Of a stretch of DNA of 29,454 nt, positions 22,145 to 28,723 are shown one piece after another. The position numbers and the translations under genes are program-made. Source of the stretch: Candidatus Campbelliibacteriota bacterium. GTDB taxonomy: Bacteria > Patescibacteriota > Minisyncoccia > Phycocordibacterales > CSBR16-193. The notes under the pieces were generated by a model. That model did not search any database, was not told where the DNA came from, and saw nothing but the letters and a program-made list of their open reading frames with translations. Positions within the stretch are counted from its first letter, which is position 1, and the number at the start of each line of letters is the position of its first letter. The stretch spans positions 1 through 29,454 of the forward strand of contig SKVL01000042.1 of assembly GCA_007129455.1 (NCBI GenBank), given 5' to 3'.

Positions 22145-22209
22145 ACGCTTTTTGTGGCTTGCGCGCTACCCTGCGTGCCTCCTTTTTTTAAGGGGACATA
22201 AAAAAGCGT
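22145..22209 (+). promoter_or_regulatory. Structured leader at the start of the rpsN transcript
   Basis: ACGCTTTTT (22145-22153) and AAAAAGCGT (22201-22209) form a 9-bp closing stem that begins at the predicted transcription start. Inside lies a GC-rich hairpin built from GGCTTGCGC and GCGTGCC (about 22157-22179), with CCTT/AAGG pairing following it. This multi-branched shape is what ribosomal-protein autoregulatory leaders look like (S8 controls the spc operon in E. coli). No published leader is recognised. Confidence 0.45.
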
Positions 22210-22256
22210 TCATGAAAAATCTTGATGGTTTTCTTGATTATATAAAACGATAAAAT

Positions 22257-22442
22257 ATGGCCAGAAAAGCAATAATAGCAAAAGCCTTAAAAAAACCGAA
22301 GTATAAGTCGCGTACGTTAAATCGGTGTTTTAAGTGTGGTCGTAAAAAGGGATACATGAGAGATTTTGATTTATGCAGGATCTGCTTCAGAGAAATGGCC
22401 AACGAGGGCCATATCCCCGGTTTAAAAAAGTCTTCTTGGTAA
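22257..22442 (+). CDS. rpsN: 30S ribosomal protein S14, zinc-binding type
   Basis: uS14 of the 30S head. The 61-residue form (type Z) carries two CxxC pairs, CFKCGRKKGYMRDFDLCRIC, for one zinc ion, then FREMANEGHIPGLKKSSW, the usual end. The first 15 residues are lysine-rich. It opens the third block of the cluster after its own promoter and leader, and is 6 bases ahead of rpsH. Confidence 0.98.
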   Translation: MARKAIIAKALKKPKYKSRTLNRCFKCGRKKGYMRDFDLCRICFREMANEGHIPGLKKSSW

Positions 22443-22448
22443 AACATT

Positions 22449-22871
22449 ATGAACGACACCATTGCAGACATGCTCAACAGGATATATACAGCGTCGCTTG
22501 CGGGAAACAAGAACGCTTTTTTCCCGGCAACCAAAATGACGGAATCTATTTGCGAAGTTTTGAAGTCCGAAGGATACATAGATTCTTTCACGAAAGCAGG
22601 AAAGGCCCCTAAGAAGAATATTGAAGTGGAGATAAGTTACATAACAAAAAACAATGACGACATTGGTGTCGAAGGGAAACCGAAAGCGGTTTTTGGAGGA
22701 TTTTCTCGTGTATCCAAGCTATCAAGACGTGTTTATACTGGGGTGGCGAATATAAAATTTGATCGTGCGGACCGTAAGACACTAGTTCTTTCAACTCCCA
22801 AAGGTGTTCTTGTGGAAAAAGATGCTCGAAAGGCAGGTGTCGGAGGGGAGGTTTTGTTTGAAATTTGGTAA
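22449..22871 (+). CDS. rpsH: 30S ribosomal protein S8
   Basis: uS8 binds the central domain of 16S rRNA and in E. coli represses the spc operon by binding its mRNA. The 140 residues start NDTIADMLNRIYTASLAGN, and end RKTLVLSTPKGVLVEKDARK then GVGGEVLFEIW, all characteristic. The structured leader upstream of rpsN would be its natural target if autoregulation exists here (inference). Gap to rplF is 12 bases. Confidence 0.97.
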   Translation: MNDTIADMLNRIYTASLAGNKNAFFPATKMTESICEVLKSEGYIDSFTKAGKAPKKNIEVEISYITKNNDDIGVEGKPKAVFGGFSRVSKLSRRVYTGVANIKFDRADRKTLVLSTPKGVLVEKDARKAGVGGEVLFEIW

Positions 22872-22883
22872 TAGATATAAAGT

Positions 22884-23423
22884 ATGTCACGTATTGGTAA
22901 ACAACCCGTTTTGATTCCGCAAGGAGTAAAGGTTCGGTTTAATCCCGAGGATAGGAACTTTATTGTTTCCGGACCTCACGGTGAACTGTCAAGGAAACTT
23001 CGTTCCGAAGTTAATGTCGAGGTCGGTGAAGACGCGGTAACATTTACACCCAAGGATCAAAGTATTTTTTCAAGAGCGCTATGGGGGACTTACGCTTCTC
23101 ACGCCATAAACATGATAGAGGGAGTAAACAATCGTTTTGAAAAGAAATTGGTGGTCGAGGGAATTGGTTATAAGGTTGAAGTGTTAAACAATTCCTTGAT
23201 ATTGAAAGTCGGCTTTTCACACCCGGTCAATGTTGATATTCCGGAGGGCCTTGAGGTGACGGTGGAAAAAAACACGATTATTGTGAAAGGATTTGATAAA
23301 GAGTTGGTTGGAAGTTTCTGTTCCAGTGTGAAAAGTATACGAAAACCCGAGCCTTATAAAGGAAAGGGTATTAGATATGAGAATGAAGTGATTAGGAGAA
23401 AGCAGGGAAAGAGAGCCACATAA
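22884..23423 (+). CDS. rplF: 50S ribosomal protein L6
   Basis: uL6 lies near the factor-binding site of the large subunit. The 179-residue protein has the usual start SRIGKQPVLIPQGVKV, two repeats of one fold, with ARALWGTYASHAINMIEGV-type sequence (seen as SRALWGTYASHAINMIEGV) and VEGIGYKVEV, and the C-terminal signature RKPEPYKGKGIRYENEVIRR. Gap to rplR is 10 bases. Confidence 0.98.
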   Translation: MSRIGKQPVLIPQGVKVRFNPEDRNFIVSGPHGELSRKLRSEVNVEVGEDAVTFTPKDQSIFSRALWGTYASHAINMIEGVNNRFEKKLVVEGIGYKVEVLNNSLILKVGFSHPVNVDIPEGLEVTVEKNTIIVKGFDKELVGSFCSSVKSIRKPEPYKGKGIRYENEVIRRKQGKRAT

Positions 23424-23433
23424 AAACTTTTAT

Positions 23434-23781
23434 ATGATAACCGCAAATAAAAAAATAAACAGAAAACGAAGGCATGCCAGAGTAAGGGCCAAGGTAGCGG
23501 GAACATCCGAGCGACCGAGGATTTCCGTATTTCGTTCAAATAAGATCACAAGAGTTCAACTGATAGATGATGAGAAGGGTCATACTTTGGTAACTGTCTC
23601 TTCCGTTGAGGGGGGTAAAAAAACCCCGATGGAAGAAGCCAAGATTGTCGGTGTTAATTTGGCTAAAGAAGCGAAAAAGAATGGAATAGTAAAAGTAGTC
23701 TTTGATCGAGGGGGATATGCATACCACGGAAGGGTCAGGATGGTTGCCGAGGGTGCTCGTGAAGGAGGATTGGAATTTTAA
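23434..23781 (+). CDS. rplR: 50S ribosomal protein L18
   Basis: uL18 binds 5S rRNA together with L5. The 115 residues include the basic start KKINRKRRHARVRAKVAGTS, ERPRISVFRSNK, and the ending FDRGGYAYHGRVRMVAEGAR then EGGLEF, all typical. It lies between rplF and rpsE with gaps of 10 and 7 bases. Confidence 0.98.
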   Translation: MITANKKINRKRRHARVRAKVAGTSERPRISVFRSNKITRVQLIDDEKGHTLVTVSSVEGGKKTPMEEAKIVGVNLAKEAKKNGIVKVVFDRGGYAYHGRVRMVAEGAREGGLEF

Positions 23782-23788
23782 ATTTAAC

Positions 23789-24409
23789 ATGGTAATAACA
23801 ACCAACAAAAACAAAAAAGAAGAGGAGGTCAAAAGTGCTCGAAACAGTGGTGTTGATTCAGATGCCAAAAATCAAAATAATTTTGAAAAGAGAAGAACCA
23901 GCGCACCCAGAGGAAGAAAGCCGTTTCGAAGAGAGGCTAGAAGACCGAGGATGGAATATGAACAGAAGATAGTCAGTATACGCAGGGTGACAAGAGTTGT
24001 TGCCGGCGGACGACGTTTCAGTTTCAGTGTTTGTTTGGTCATAGGGGACAGGAAAGGGTCTGTGGGAGTCGGAATGGGTAAGGCCTCGGATACAGCGTTG
24101 GCTATTGAAAAAGCATATAACAATGCTAAAAATTCCATAATAAAACCTGCATTAAGGAGCGATATGTCCATCCCGCATATTGTCAGAACCAAGTTCGCTT
24201 CTTCCGAGGTATTTATAAAACCGGCGCCGGGCAAGGGGGTTATTGCAGGTGGATCGGTCCGAGTGGTTTTGGAGCTTGCTGGTATCACTGACGTAAATGC
24301 CAAGATCTTCTCCAGAAGTAAGAATGATTTCAACAACGCCAAAGCGGCAATTCAAGCACTTTCCGATCTGGTTTTGACAGATGAAAGTTCAAAGAAAAAG
24401 GTCAAATAA
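23789..24409 (+). CDS. rpsE: 30S ribosomal protein S5 with charged N-terminal extension
   Basis: uS5 takes part in decoding accuracy and mRNA unwinding. The 206 residues comprise about 50 lysine/asparagine-rich extra residues, then EQKIVSIRRVTRVVAGGRRF with the conserved double-stranded-RNA-binding fold (VGVGMGKASDTALAIEKAYN), and the C-terminal domain with KPAPGKGVIAGGSVRVVLEL. ATG 23789 was chosen over a TTG at 23702 that would overlap rplR. It is followed after 8 bases by rplO; rpmD, which normally lies between them, is absent. Confidence 0.98.
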   Translation: MVITTNKNKKEEEVKSARNSGVDSDAKNQNNFEKRRTSAPRGRKPFRREARRPRMEYEQKIVSIRRVTRVVAGGRRFSFSVCLVIGDRKGSVGVGMGKASDTALAIEKAYNNAKNSIIKPALRSDMSIPHIVRTKFASSEVFIKPAPGKGVIAGGSVRVVLELAGITDVNAKIFSRSKNDFNNAKAAIQALSDLVLTDESSKKKVK

Positions 24410-24417
24410 AAACAAAT

Positions 24418-24861
24418 ATGCAAAAAGACAGCTTAAAACCGAAAACAAAAAGAATAAAAGCGCGCCAAGTCGGAAGAGGCGGCAAGCGAGGTAAAACATC
24501 CGGACGCGGACACAAAGGACAAAAATCCAGGGCCGGAAGAAAGATTAGGCCTGCGATTCGTGATTTTATAAAATCCATACCCAAACTCAGAGGACATGCA
24601 TCCGAGGTTGTTTCCGTAAACAAACCTTGCATTGTTGATCTGAATGTTTTGGAGGGTGCTTTCTCAGACGGTGATGAGGTTTCTCCAAAGGTTTTGCGTG
24701 AGAAGGGTTTGTTAAAGGTCAAAAAAGGAGTATCATCAAAGGTCAAGGTTAAGATACTTTCGGATGGGAAGATCACGAAAAAGATCATTGTTTCCAGCTG
24801 TGAGACATCAAATGCCGCACGAGAAAAAATAGAGAAAGCCGGTGGAAAAGTGAAAAGTTAG
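24418..24861 (+). CDS. rplO: 50S ribosomal protein L15
   Basis: uL15 is a late-assembly protein of the large subunit. The 147 residues show the glycine/arginine-rich start QVGRGGKRGKTSGRGHKGQK, then SRAGRKIRPA and a C-terminal L18e-like fold ending in SSCETSNAAREKIEKAGGKV. The middle is slightly divergent from model species. It precedes secY by 25 bases, the normal spc order. Confidence 0.96.
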   Translation: MQKDSLKPKTKRIKARQVGRGGKRGKTSGRGHKGQKSRAGRKIRPAIRDFIKSIPKLRGHASEVVSVNKPCIVDLNVLEGAFSDGDEVSPKVLREKGLLKVKKGVSSKVKVKILSDGKITKKIIVSSCETSNAAREKIEKAGGKVKS

Positions 24862-24886
24862 ACCGCTTTGTTTTTAAAAGTATTTT

Positions 24887-26161
24887 ATGTTAACGATTTT
24901 TTTTCAAAAGATAAAATTTGTATTTTCCGATGAAAATTTGCGACAACGTATATTTTTTCTTTTGAGCGGACTCGTGATATTTACAATTTTAAGAGCGATA
25001 CCCATTCCCGGTGTTGATGTGCAGGGGCTGGCGAATTTTTTGGAAAGCCAGCAGTTCTTCGGTTTGCTTGATATCTTCTCAGGGGGAGGACTTTCCAACT
25101 TTTCGATTGTGATGCTCGGTGTGGGGCCTTTCATTACGGCCAGCATTATAATGCAGCTGATGACCGTGATGTCGCCGAAGTTGAAGTCTCTCTATCATGA
25201 GGAAGGCGAAGCCGGAAGGAGACGGTTTGTTCAGTACTCCAGAATGTTGACGGTTCCCTTGGCACTCATCCAGTCTTTCGGCTTCTTGACCCTGCTTACA
25301 AGGGAGGGTATCCTTCCTCAGCTTGATACTTTCGGAATGGTGACCAGTATTATCGTTATAGCGGCCGGCTCGGTTCTCTTGATGTGGATAGGAGAGCTGA
25401 TAACTCAGTACGGCATCGGAAATGGGGTCTCTCTTCTTATTTTTGCCGGTATTGTAGCCAGCCTCCCCGGAGTGGTGGCCGAGCGTATATTTGATTTTGA
25501 CCCGGGCCAGATACCTCTTTATGTCGGATTCTTGGCCGTTGCGGGAGCCGTTGTGTTCGGGGTCGTTCTGGTGACCGAAGCGGAGCGTCCGGTCCCTGTT
25601 ACGTATGCCAAGAGGGTCAGGGGAGAGAAGATGAGGAGTGGTATATCGACTTACCTCCCCTTGCGGTTGAATCAAGGTGGGGTTATTCCGATCATCTTCG
25701 CTCTTTCCATCCTTCTTTTTCCTCAAATGATATTTGAATTTTTACGCAACGTTGACAATGCCGCGGTTTCTTCCATTGCCGACTCGGTAATCATGTTTTT
25801 ACAGAACGGTTGGGTTTACGCCGGTATATACTTTGCTCTGGTTTTCGGTTTTACCTTTTTCTATGTTGCCATAACCTTTGACCCCAAGTCGATCGCAACC
25901 AATCTTCAGAAAGGAGGAGCTTTCATACCGGGCATAAGGCCGGGGGAACCGACCACCGAATATATCGGAAATATAGTTACAAGGATAACCTTGGTAGGAG
26001 CTTTGTTTTTGGGGGTTGTAGCTGTCTTGCCTTTGGCCATGCGTGCAATTACCGGTATAGAAGCTTTGGCAATCGGGGGAACGGCGCTTTTGATTACGGT
26101 TGTGGTGGTTACCGATCTTTTGAAGAAGATAGATGCTCAGATAACATTAAGAGAATATTAG
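24887..26161 (+). CDS. secY: Protein translocase subunit SecY
   Basis: Channel of the Sec export system; the exported proteins in this window depend on it. The 424 residues give ten membrane helices. Recognisable are the plug region after the first helix (IPIPGVDVQGL), QYGIGNGVSLLIFAGIV, the cytosolic loop YAKRVRGEKMRSGISTYLP with LRLNQGGVIPIIFALS, and the SecA-binding loop QKGGAFIPGIRPGEPTTEYI. Length is slightly below the E. coli 443. It lies in the usual rplO-secY-adk-map order. Confidence 0.98.
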   Translation: MLTIFFQKIKFVFSDENLRQRIFFLLSGLVIFTILRAIPIPGVDVQGLANFLESQQFFGLLDIFSGGGLSNFSIVMLGVGPFITASIIMQLMTVMSPKLKSLYHEEGEAGRRRFVQYSRMLTVPLALIQSFGFLTLLTREGILPQLDTFGMVTSIIVIAAGSVLLMWIGELITQYGIGNGVSLLIFAGIVASLPGVVAERIFDFDPGQIPLYVGFLAVAGAVVFGVVLVTEAERPVPVTYAKRVRGEKMRSGISTYLPLRLNQGGVIPIIFALSILLFPQMIFEFLRNVDNAAVSSIADSVIMFLQNGWVYAGIYFALVFGFTFFYVAITFDPKSIATNLQKGGAFIPGIRPGEPTTEYIGNIVTRITLVGALFLGVVAVLPLAMRAITGIEALAIGGTALLITVVVVTDLLKKIDAQITLREY

Positions 26162-26171
26162 AATAAATTTT

Positions 26172-26783
26172 ATGCAAACCTCAACAGAGGGTCCTTATGT
26201 TTTTTGTTTTTTTGGTCGATCAGGCTCCGGTAAAGGCGTCCAGTCTCGAAAAATGATCAAATGTTTAAAGGAACGTTTTCCGGAAAAAGATCTTTTGTAT
26301 ATAGAAACAGGTCAACTTCTCCGTGATTTTACGGACAGTAGTGAAAGTCACTCCGCCGACTTAGCCAAGAAGGTAATGGAAGAAGGTGGCCTTCTTCCAT
26401 CCTTTTTACCTATTTGGCTGTGGTCGAATCTTCTGGTCAAAAAATACACCGGCAAAGAAAACCTCGTTTTTGACGGAATTGCTCGTCGTTTGAACGAAGC
26501 ACCCGTTCTTGAGGTAGCCTTGAGGTTTTATGGATGTCACAAGCCGAACATTGTTTATGTTGACACGTCACCGGAGATTGTCATGGAACGCTTGAAGAAA
26601 AGAGGGCGCTATGACGATACCGAAGAGGTAATAAAAGAGAGACTGGATTGGTATGAAGAAAATGTTGTGCCGGCGATTAATTATTTTAGAAAAAGCGAAG
26701 CGGTTAATTTTGTTGCTGTTGACGGAGATCGAAGTCCAGAGGAGGTTCATCAAGAGGTAGTCGAAAAAACTTTGGGGGTCTAA
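26172..26783 (+). CDS. adk: Adenylate kinase family protein, divergent and LID-less
   Basis: Catalyses ATP + AMP to 2 ADP. The 203 residues keep the fold of the family: P-loop FGRSGSGKG (14-22; the usual form is GGPGAGKGT), the AMP-binding ETGQLLRDF (46-53), FDGIARRLNEAP (usual FDGFPRT), and the arginine-rich ERLKKRGRYDDT (usual RxDD). There is no long LID with zinc cysteines, as in short-form adenylate kinases. The divergent P-loop and the Ile/Ala in place of FP suggest altered nucleotide preference; a UMP/CMP-type role cannot be excluded. Position between secY and map supports adk. Gap to map is a single base. Confidence 0.88.
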   Translation: MQTSTEGPYVFCFFGRSGSGKGVQSRKMIKCLKERFPEKDLLYIETGQLLRDFTDSSESHSADLAKKVMEEGGLLPSFLPIWLWSNLLVKKYTGKENLVFDGIARRLNEAPVLEVALRFYGCHKPNIVYVDTSPEIVMERLKKRGRYDDTEEVIKERLDWYEENVVPAINYFRKSEAVNFVAVDGDRSPEEVHQEVVEKTLGV

Positions 26784-26784
26784 A

Positions 26785-27552
26785 ATGATAAGGCTTAAAA
26801 CAAAAGAAGATATATTGAAACTGCGTGAGATAGGGAAAAGGCATAATGAAATATTGAAACTGTTGAGCAGGGAATGCGTTCCTGGGAAGGGTACTAATGA
26901 TATAGAAAAGAAAGCGGTGGAGTTAATGGAAAAGGCCGGCTTGGAGCCGGCCTTTTTAGGTTATAAACCCAAAGACACAGCTCGCCCTTATCCGGCGGTG
27001 ACGTGTGTTTCGGTAAATGAGGAGATCGTTCATGGGGTACCTAACGAGAATCCGCGTACTTTTAAGGGAGGGGATCTTGTAAGTATTGATATAGGATTAA
27101 AGGATAAGGGTTTGATAACGGACGCTGCCGTAACAACCTGCGTAGGTAACTGTGCAAAGGAAAAGCAAGAGCTAAACTGGGCAACCGAGGAGGCGTTGTA
27201 CAAGGGAATAGAGGCAATGGGTCTCGACGGGTATGTAGGTGATATAGGCGCAGCAATCTCTTCTTTTGTCCGTAGTACCCCCTTTTCTGTGGCTCGTTAT
27301 CTTTCCGGCCACGGCGTTGGCTATTCGGTTCATGAGGATCCCTTCGTTCCCAATGTTAATAAAAAAGGAACAGGACCTCGCCTCAAAGAGGGTTTGGTTA
27401 TTGCCATAGAGCCGATGTTAACCACCGGCTCGGGGGATATAGTTCTTGCCGAGAACGGATTCACTTACCTGACAAAAGAAGGAACTCCGTCGGCTCACTG
27501 GGAGCACACCGTGGCCGTGACGGACAAGGGGATAGAGGTGCTTACGGGCTGA
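26785..27552 (+). CDS. map: Methionine aminopeptidase, type 1
   Basis: Removes the initiator methionine from nascent proteins. The 255 residues carry the complete dinuclear metal site: His83 (VHGVP), Asp102 (SIDIGL), Asp113 (TDAAV), His176 (SGHGVGYSVHE), Glu209 (IAIEPML) and Glu240 (HWEHTVAV). No N-terminal zinc-finger extension is present. It ends the ribosomal cluster in this window; infA and rpmJ, which often follow, are not here. GGGGG stands shortly before its ATG at the end of adk, and the genes are 1 base apart. Confidence 0.97.
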   Translation: MIRLKTKEDILKLREIGKRHNEILKLLSRECVPGKGTNDIEKKAVELMEKAGLEPAFLGYKPKDTARPYPAVTCVSVNEEIVHGVPNENPRTFKGGDLVSIDIGLKDKGLITDAAVTTCVGNCAKEKQELNWATEEALYKGIEAMGLDGYVGDIGAAISSFVRSTPFSVARYLSGHGVGYSVHEDPFVPNVNKKGTGPRLKEGLVIAIEPMLTTGSGDIVLAENGFTYLTKEGTPSAHWEHTVAVTDKGIEVLTG

Positions 27553-27573
27553 ATTTCACTCAAAGGGGGTATT

Positions 27574-27601
27574 TTGCGGGGCCGTGTTTTTCTGTTAGAA
27601 T
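27574..27601 (+). promoter_or_regulatory. Promoter of ndk
   Basis: -35 TTGCGG (27574-27579), 16-base spacer, extended -10 TGTTAGAAT (27593-27601). Predicted start near 27608, downstream of an in-frame ATG at 27600, which decides the ndk start as 27636. Confidence 0.55.
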
Positions 27602-27635
27602 GGTGAGCATATTATTTTTTACAAATAAAACTAAA

Positions 27636-28247
27636 ATGAACATGAATCATCATAGCAAAGAAAGAACTCTTGTTGTTATAAAACCGGACGGCGTACAGCG
27701 TTCATTGATCGGTGAGATAATAAAGAGATATGAGCAAAGTGGTCTGAAGATGATTGCTATTAAAATGCTTCTTCCCACTGAAGAAATGATAGAGAGCCAT
27801 TACTCGGTTGATCCCGATTTCAAGAAGAAAGTCGGCACCAAAGCCATAGAAAGCTATAAGGAAGCGGGAGATAAACCCCCCTCCGATGACCCGGAAACGG
27901 TGGGAGAGGGCGTCATGAACAGATTGAAGAATTATATGACTTGCAGTCCGGTGGTGGCCATGGTTTGGCAAGGGGCTCACGCCGTTGAGTTGGTTCGCAA
28001 AGCTACGGGTACCACCGAGCCGAGGACTTCCGACGTCGGTACCATCCGAGGTGACTACGTACTCGACTCTTACTCTATGGCAGACTCTGACGGTCGTGCC
28101 ATAAGAAACCTTATCCACGCTTCGGGTAATGTCGAAGAGGCTGAAAAGGAGATACCTTTGTGGTTCGATAAAAAAGAAATAATTCAATACAAACTTGTTC
28201 AAGAGACTATTTTATACGACGTTAATTTGGACGGTCTTTTGGAGTAG
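27636..28247 (+). CDS. ndk: Nucleoside-diphosphate kinase, long form with insertions
   Basis: Transfers the terminal phosphate between nucleoside tri- and diphosphates via a phosphohistidine. Key elements are TLVVIKPDGV (Lys16), MTCSPVVAMVWQG, VGTIRGDY and the active-site His161 in NLIHASGN. The chain is 203 residues against about 140-150 usually: roughly 29 extra residues lie between the ESHY helix (residues 53-56) and MTCSP (101-105), and about 9 more between GTIRGDY and the active His. ATG 27636 (or 27642) is chosen because the 27600 ATG overlaps the -10 of the promoter. The insertion falls next to the nucleotide-binding lobe and may alter oligomer contacts (inference). Confidence 0.95.
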   Translation: MNMNHHSKERTLVVIKPDGVQRSLIGEIIKRYEQSGLKMIAIKMLLPTEEMIESHYSVDPDFKKKVGTKAIESYKEAGDKPPSDDPETVGEGVMNRLKNYMTCSPVVAMVWQGAHAVELVRKATGTTEPRTSDVGTIRGDYVLDSYSMADSDGRAIRNLIHASGNVEEAEKEIPLWFDKKEIIQYKLVQETILYDVNLDGLLE

Positions 28248-28275
28248 TCAACATTTTATAAACAGTTTTTCCCCG

Positions 28276-28305
28276 TTGCAGTTTGCTTTTTTAGGTTAAT
28301 AAAAT
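28276..28305 (+). promoter_or_regulatory. Promoter of the putative 6S RNA
   Basis: -35 TTGCAG (28276-28281), 18-base spacer, -10 TAAAAT (28300-28305). Predicted start near 28312, just before the 5' arm of the RNA's closing stem. Confidence 0.5.
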
Positions 28306-28311
28306 CTATGA

Positions 28312-28505
28312 TTAATATCAGGATTGATTGCGCTTGTCCTTCTTAAGTGCACAAAAAGGGAGCTCTAGATTCTTAAGTTGTGATGAGCCCGGCACTGTTT
28401 TTGTTCCGTTTTGAGAATGAAGATGGTGCCGGGCTCTGATCGACTTCAAGTGCGAGCACCCACCTAGCATCTTGCTGGGGCAAGTACCTCAATCCTGTAC
28501 ATTTT
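28312..28505 (+). ncRNA. ssrS: Structured non-coding RNA with 6S RNA architecture
   Basis: No open reading frame fits this 190-base stretch, but an elaborate fold does. Closing stem: CAGGATTG (28319-28326) with CAATCCTG (28490-28497), extended by CTTGTCC with GGGCAAG. Terminal stem: GAGCCCGGCAC (28385-28395) with GTGCCGGGCTC (28426-28436), continued outward by AAGTTG..AT with AT..CGACTT. The strand between holds a large bubble whose 3' side carries the hairpin CCTAGC-ATCTT-GCTGGG in the context CACCCACCT...GGGGCAAG, which resembles the conserved 3' bubble hairpin of 6S RNA. 6S RNA imitates an open promoter and sequesters sigma-70 RNA polymerase. Its own promoter and terminator frame it. The family assignment is my inference from structure and motif, not from a covariance search. 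Confidence 0.6.
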
Positions 28506-28506
28506 C

Positions 28507-28541
28507 CAACAACCCGCTATTTGCGGGTTGTTGTTTTTTTT
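28507..28541 (+). terminator. Intrinsic terminator of the putative 6S RNA
   Basis: CAACAACCCGC (28507-28517) and GCGGGTTGTTG (28523-28533) form a perfect 11-bp stem with a TATTT loop, followed by eight Ts (28534-28541). Confidence 0.92.
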
Positions 28542-28586
28542 ATGGTACTTATATAATAGGGGTTATTGAATTTAATAATCTAAGGT

Positions 28587-28592
28587 TATAAT
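28587..28592 (+). promoter_or_regulatory. -10 element upstream of the tiny ORF and exported-protein gene
   Basis: Consensus TATAAT; the -35 is weak (TTGAAT at 28566-28571, 15-base spacer). Predicted start near 28599, nine bases before a four-codon frame (ATG at 28608) whose TGA overlaps the ATG at 28619. Confidence 0.4.
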
Positions 28593-28618
28593 AGAAGTTA
28601 GTACTTTATGGAATTTAA

Positions 28619-28723
28619 ATGAAGATTTTTCAATCGGTAGTTTTATTTGGATTAGTATTATTTTTCCTTTTTGTCTCTCTGAGTCCTTCTTTGGTCTCGG
28701 GTTCACACTTTACGTTTTTATGA
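28619..28723 (+). CDS. 34-residue hydrophobic peptide resembling a lone signal peptide
   Basis: The peptide MKIFQSVVLFGLVLFFLFVS continues with LSPSLVSGSHFTFL and stops. It has the basic-hydrophobic-polar layout of a secretory signal, with possible cleavage after LVSGS. Its TGA overlaps the ATG of the next gene (ATGA, 28720-28723), so the downstream exported protein may be translated by re-initiation. Its own ATG overlaps the stop of a four-codon frame (MEFK, 28608-28622). It may be a coupling leader peptide, a small membrane peptide, or a decayed exported protein. Confidence 0.45.
   Translation: MKIFQSVVLFGLVLFFLFVSLSPSLVSGSHFTFL

Noticed and set aside
25079..25726. 215-codon open frame on the minus strand within secY
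   Set aside because: It is antisense to unmistakable SecY; its translation is polar and rich in His, Arg, Asn and Gly, as typical for the complement of membrane-protein coding DNA.
28312..28505. SRP RNA, tmRNA or RNase P RNA as identity of the structured RNA
   Set aside because: It lacks the SRP GGAA tetraloop region, the tmRNA tRNA-like ends with a tag frame, and the RNase P conserved core; the 6S-like layout fits better.
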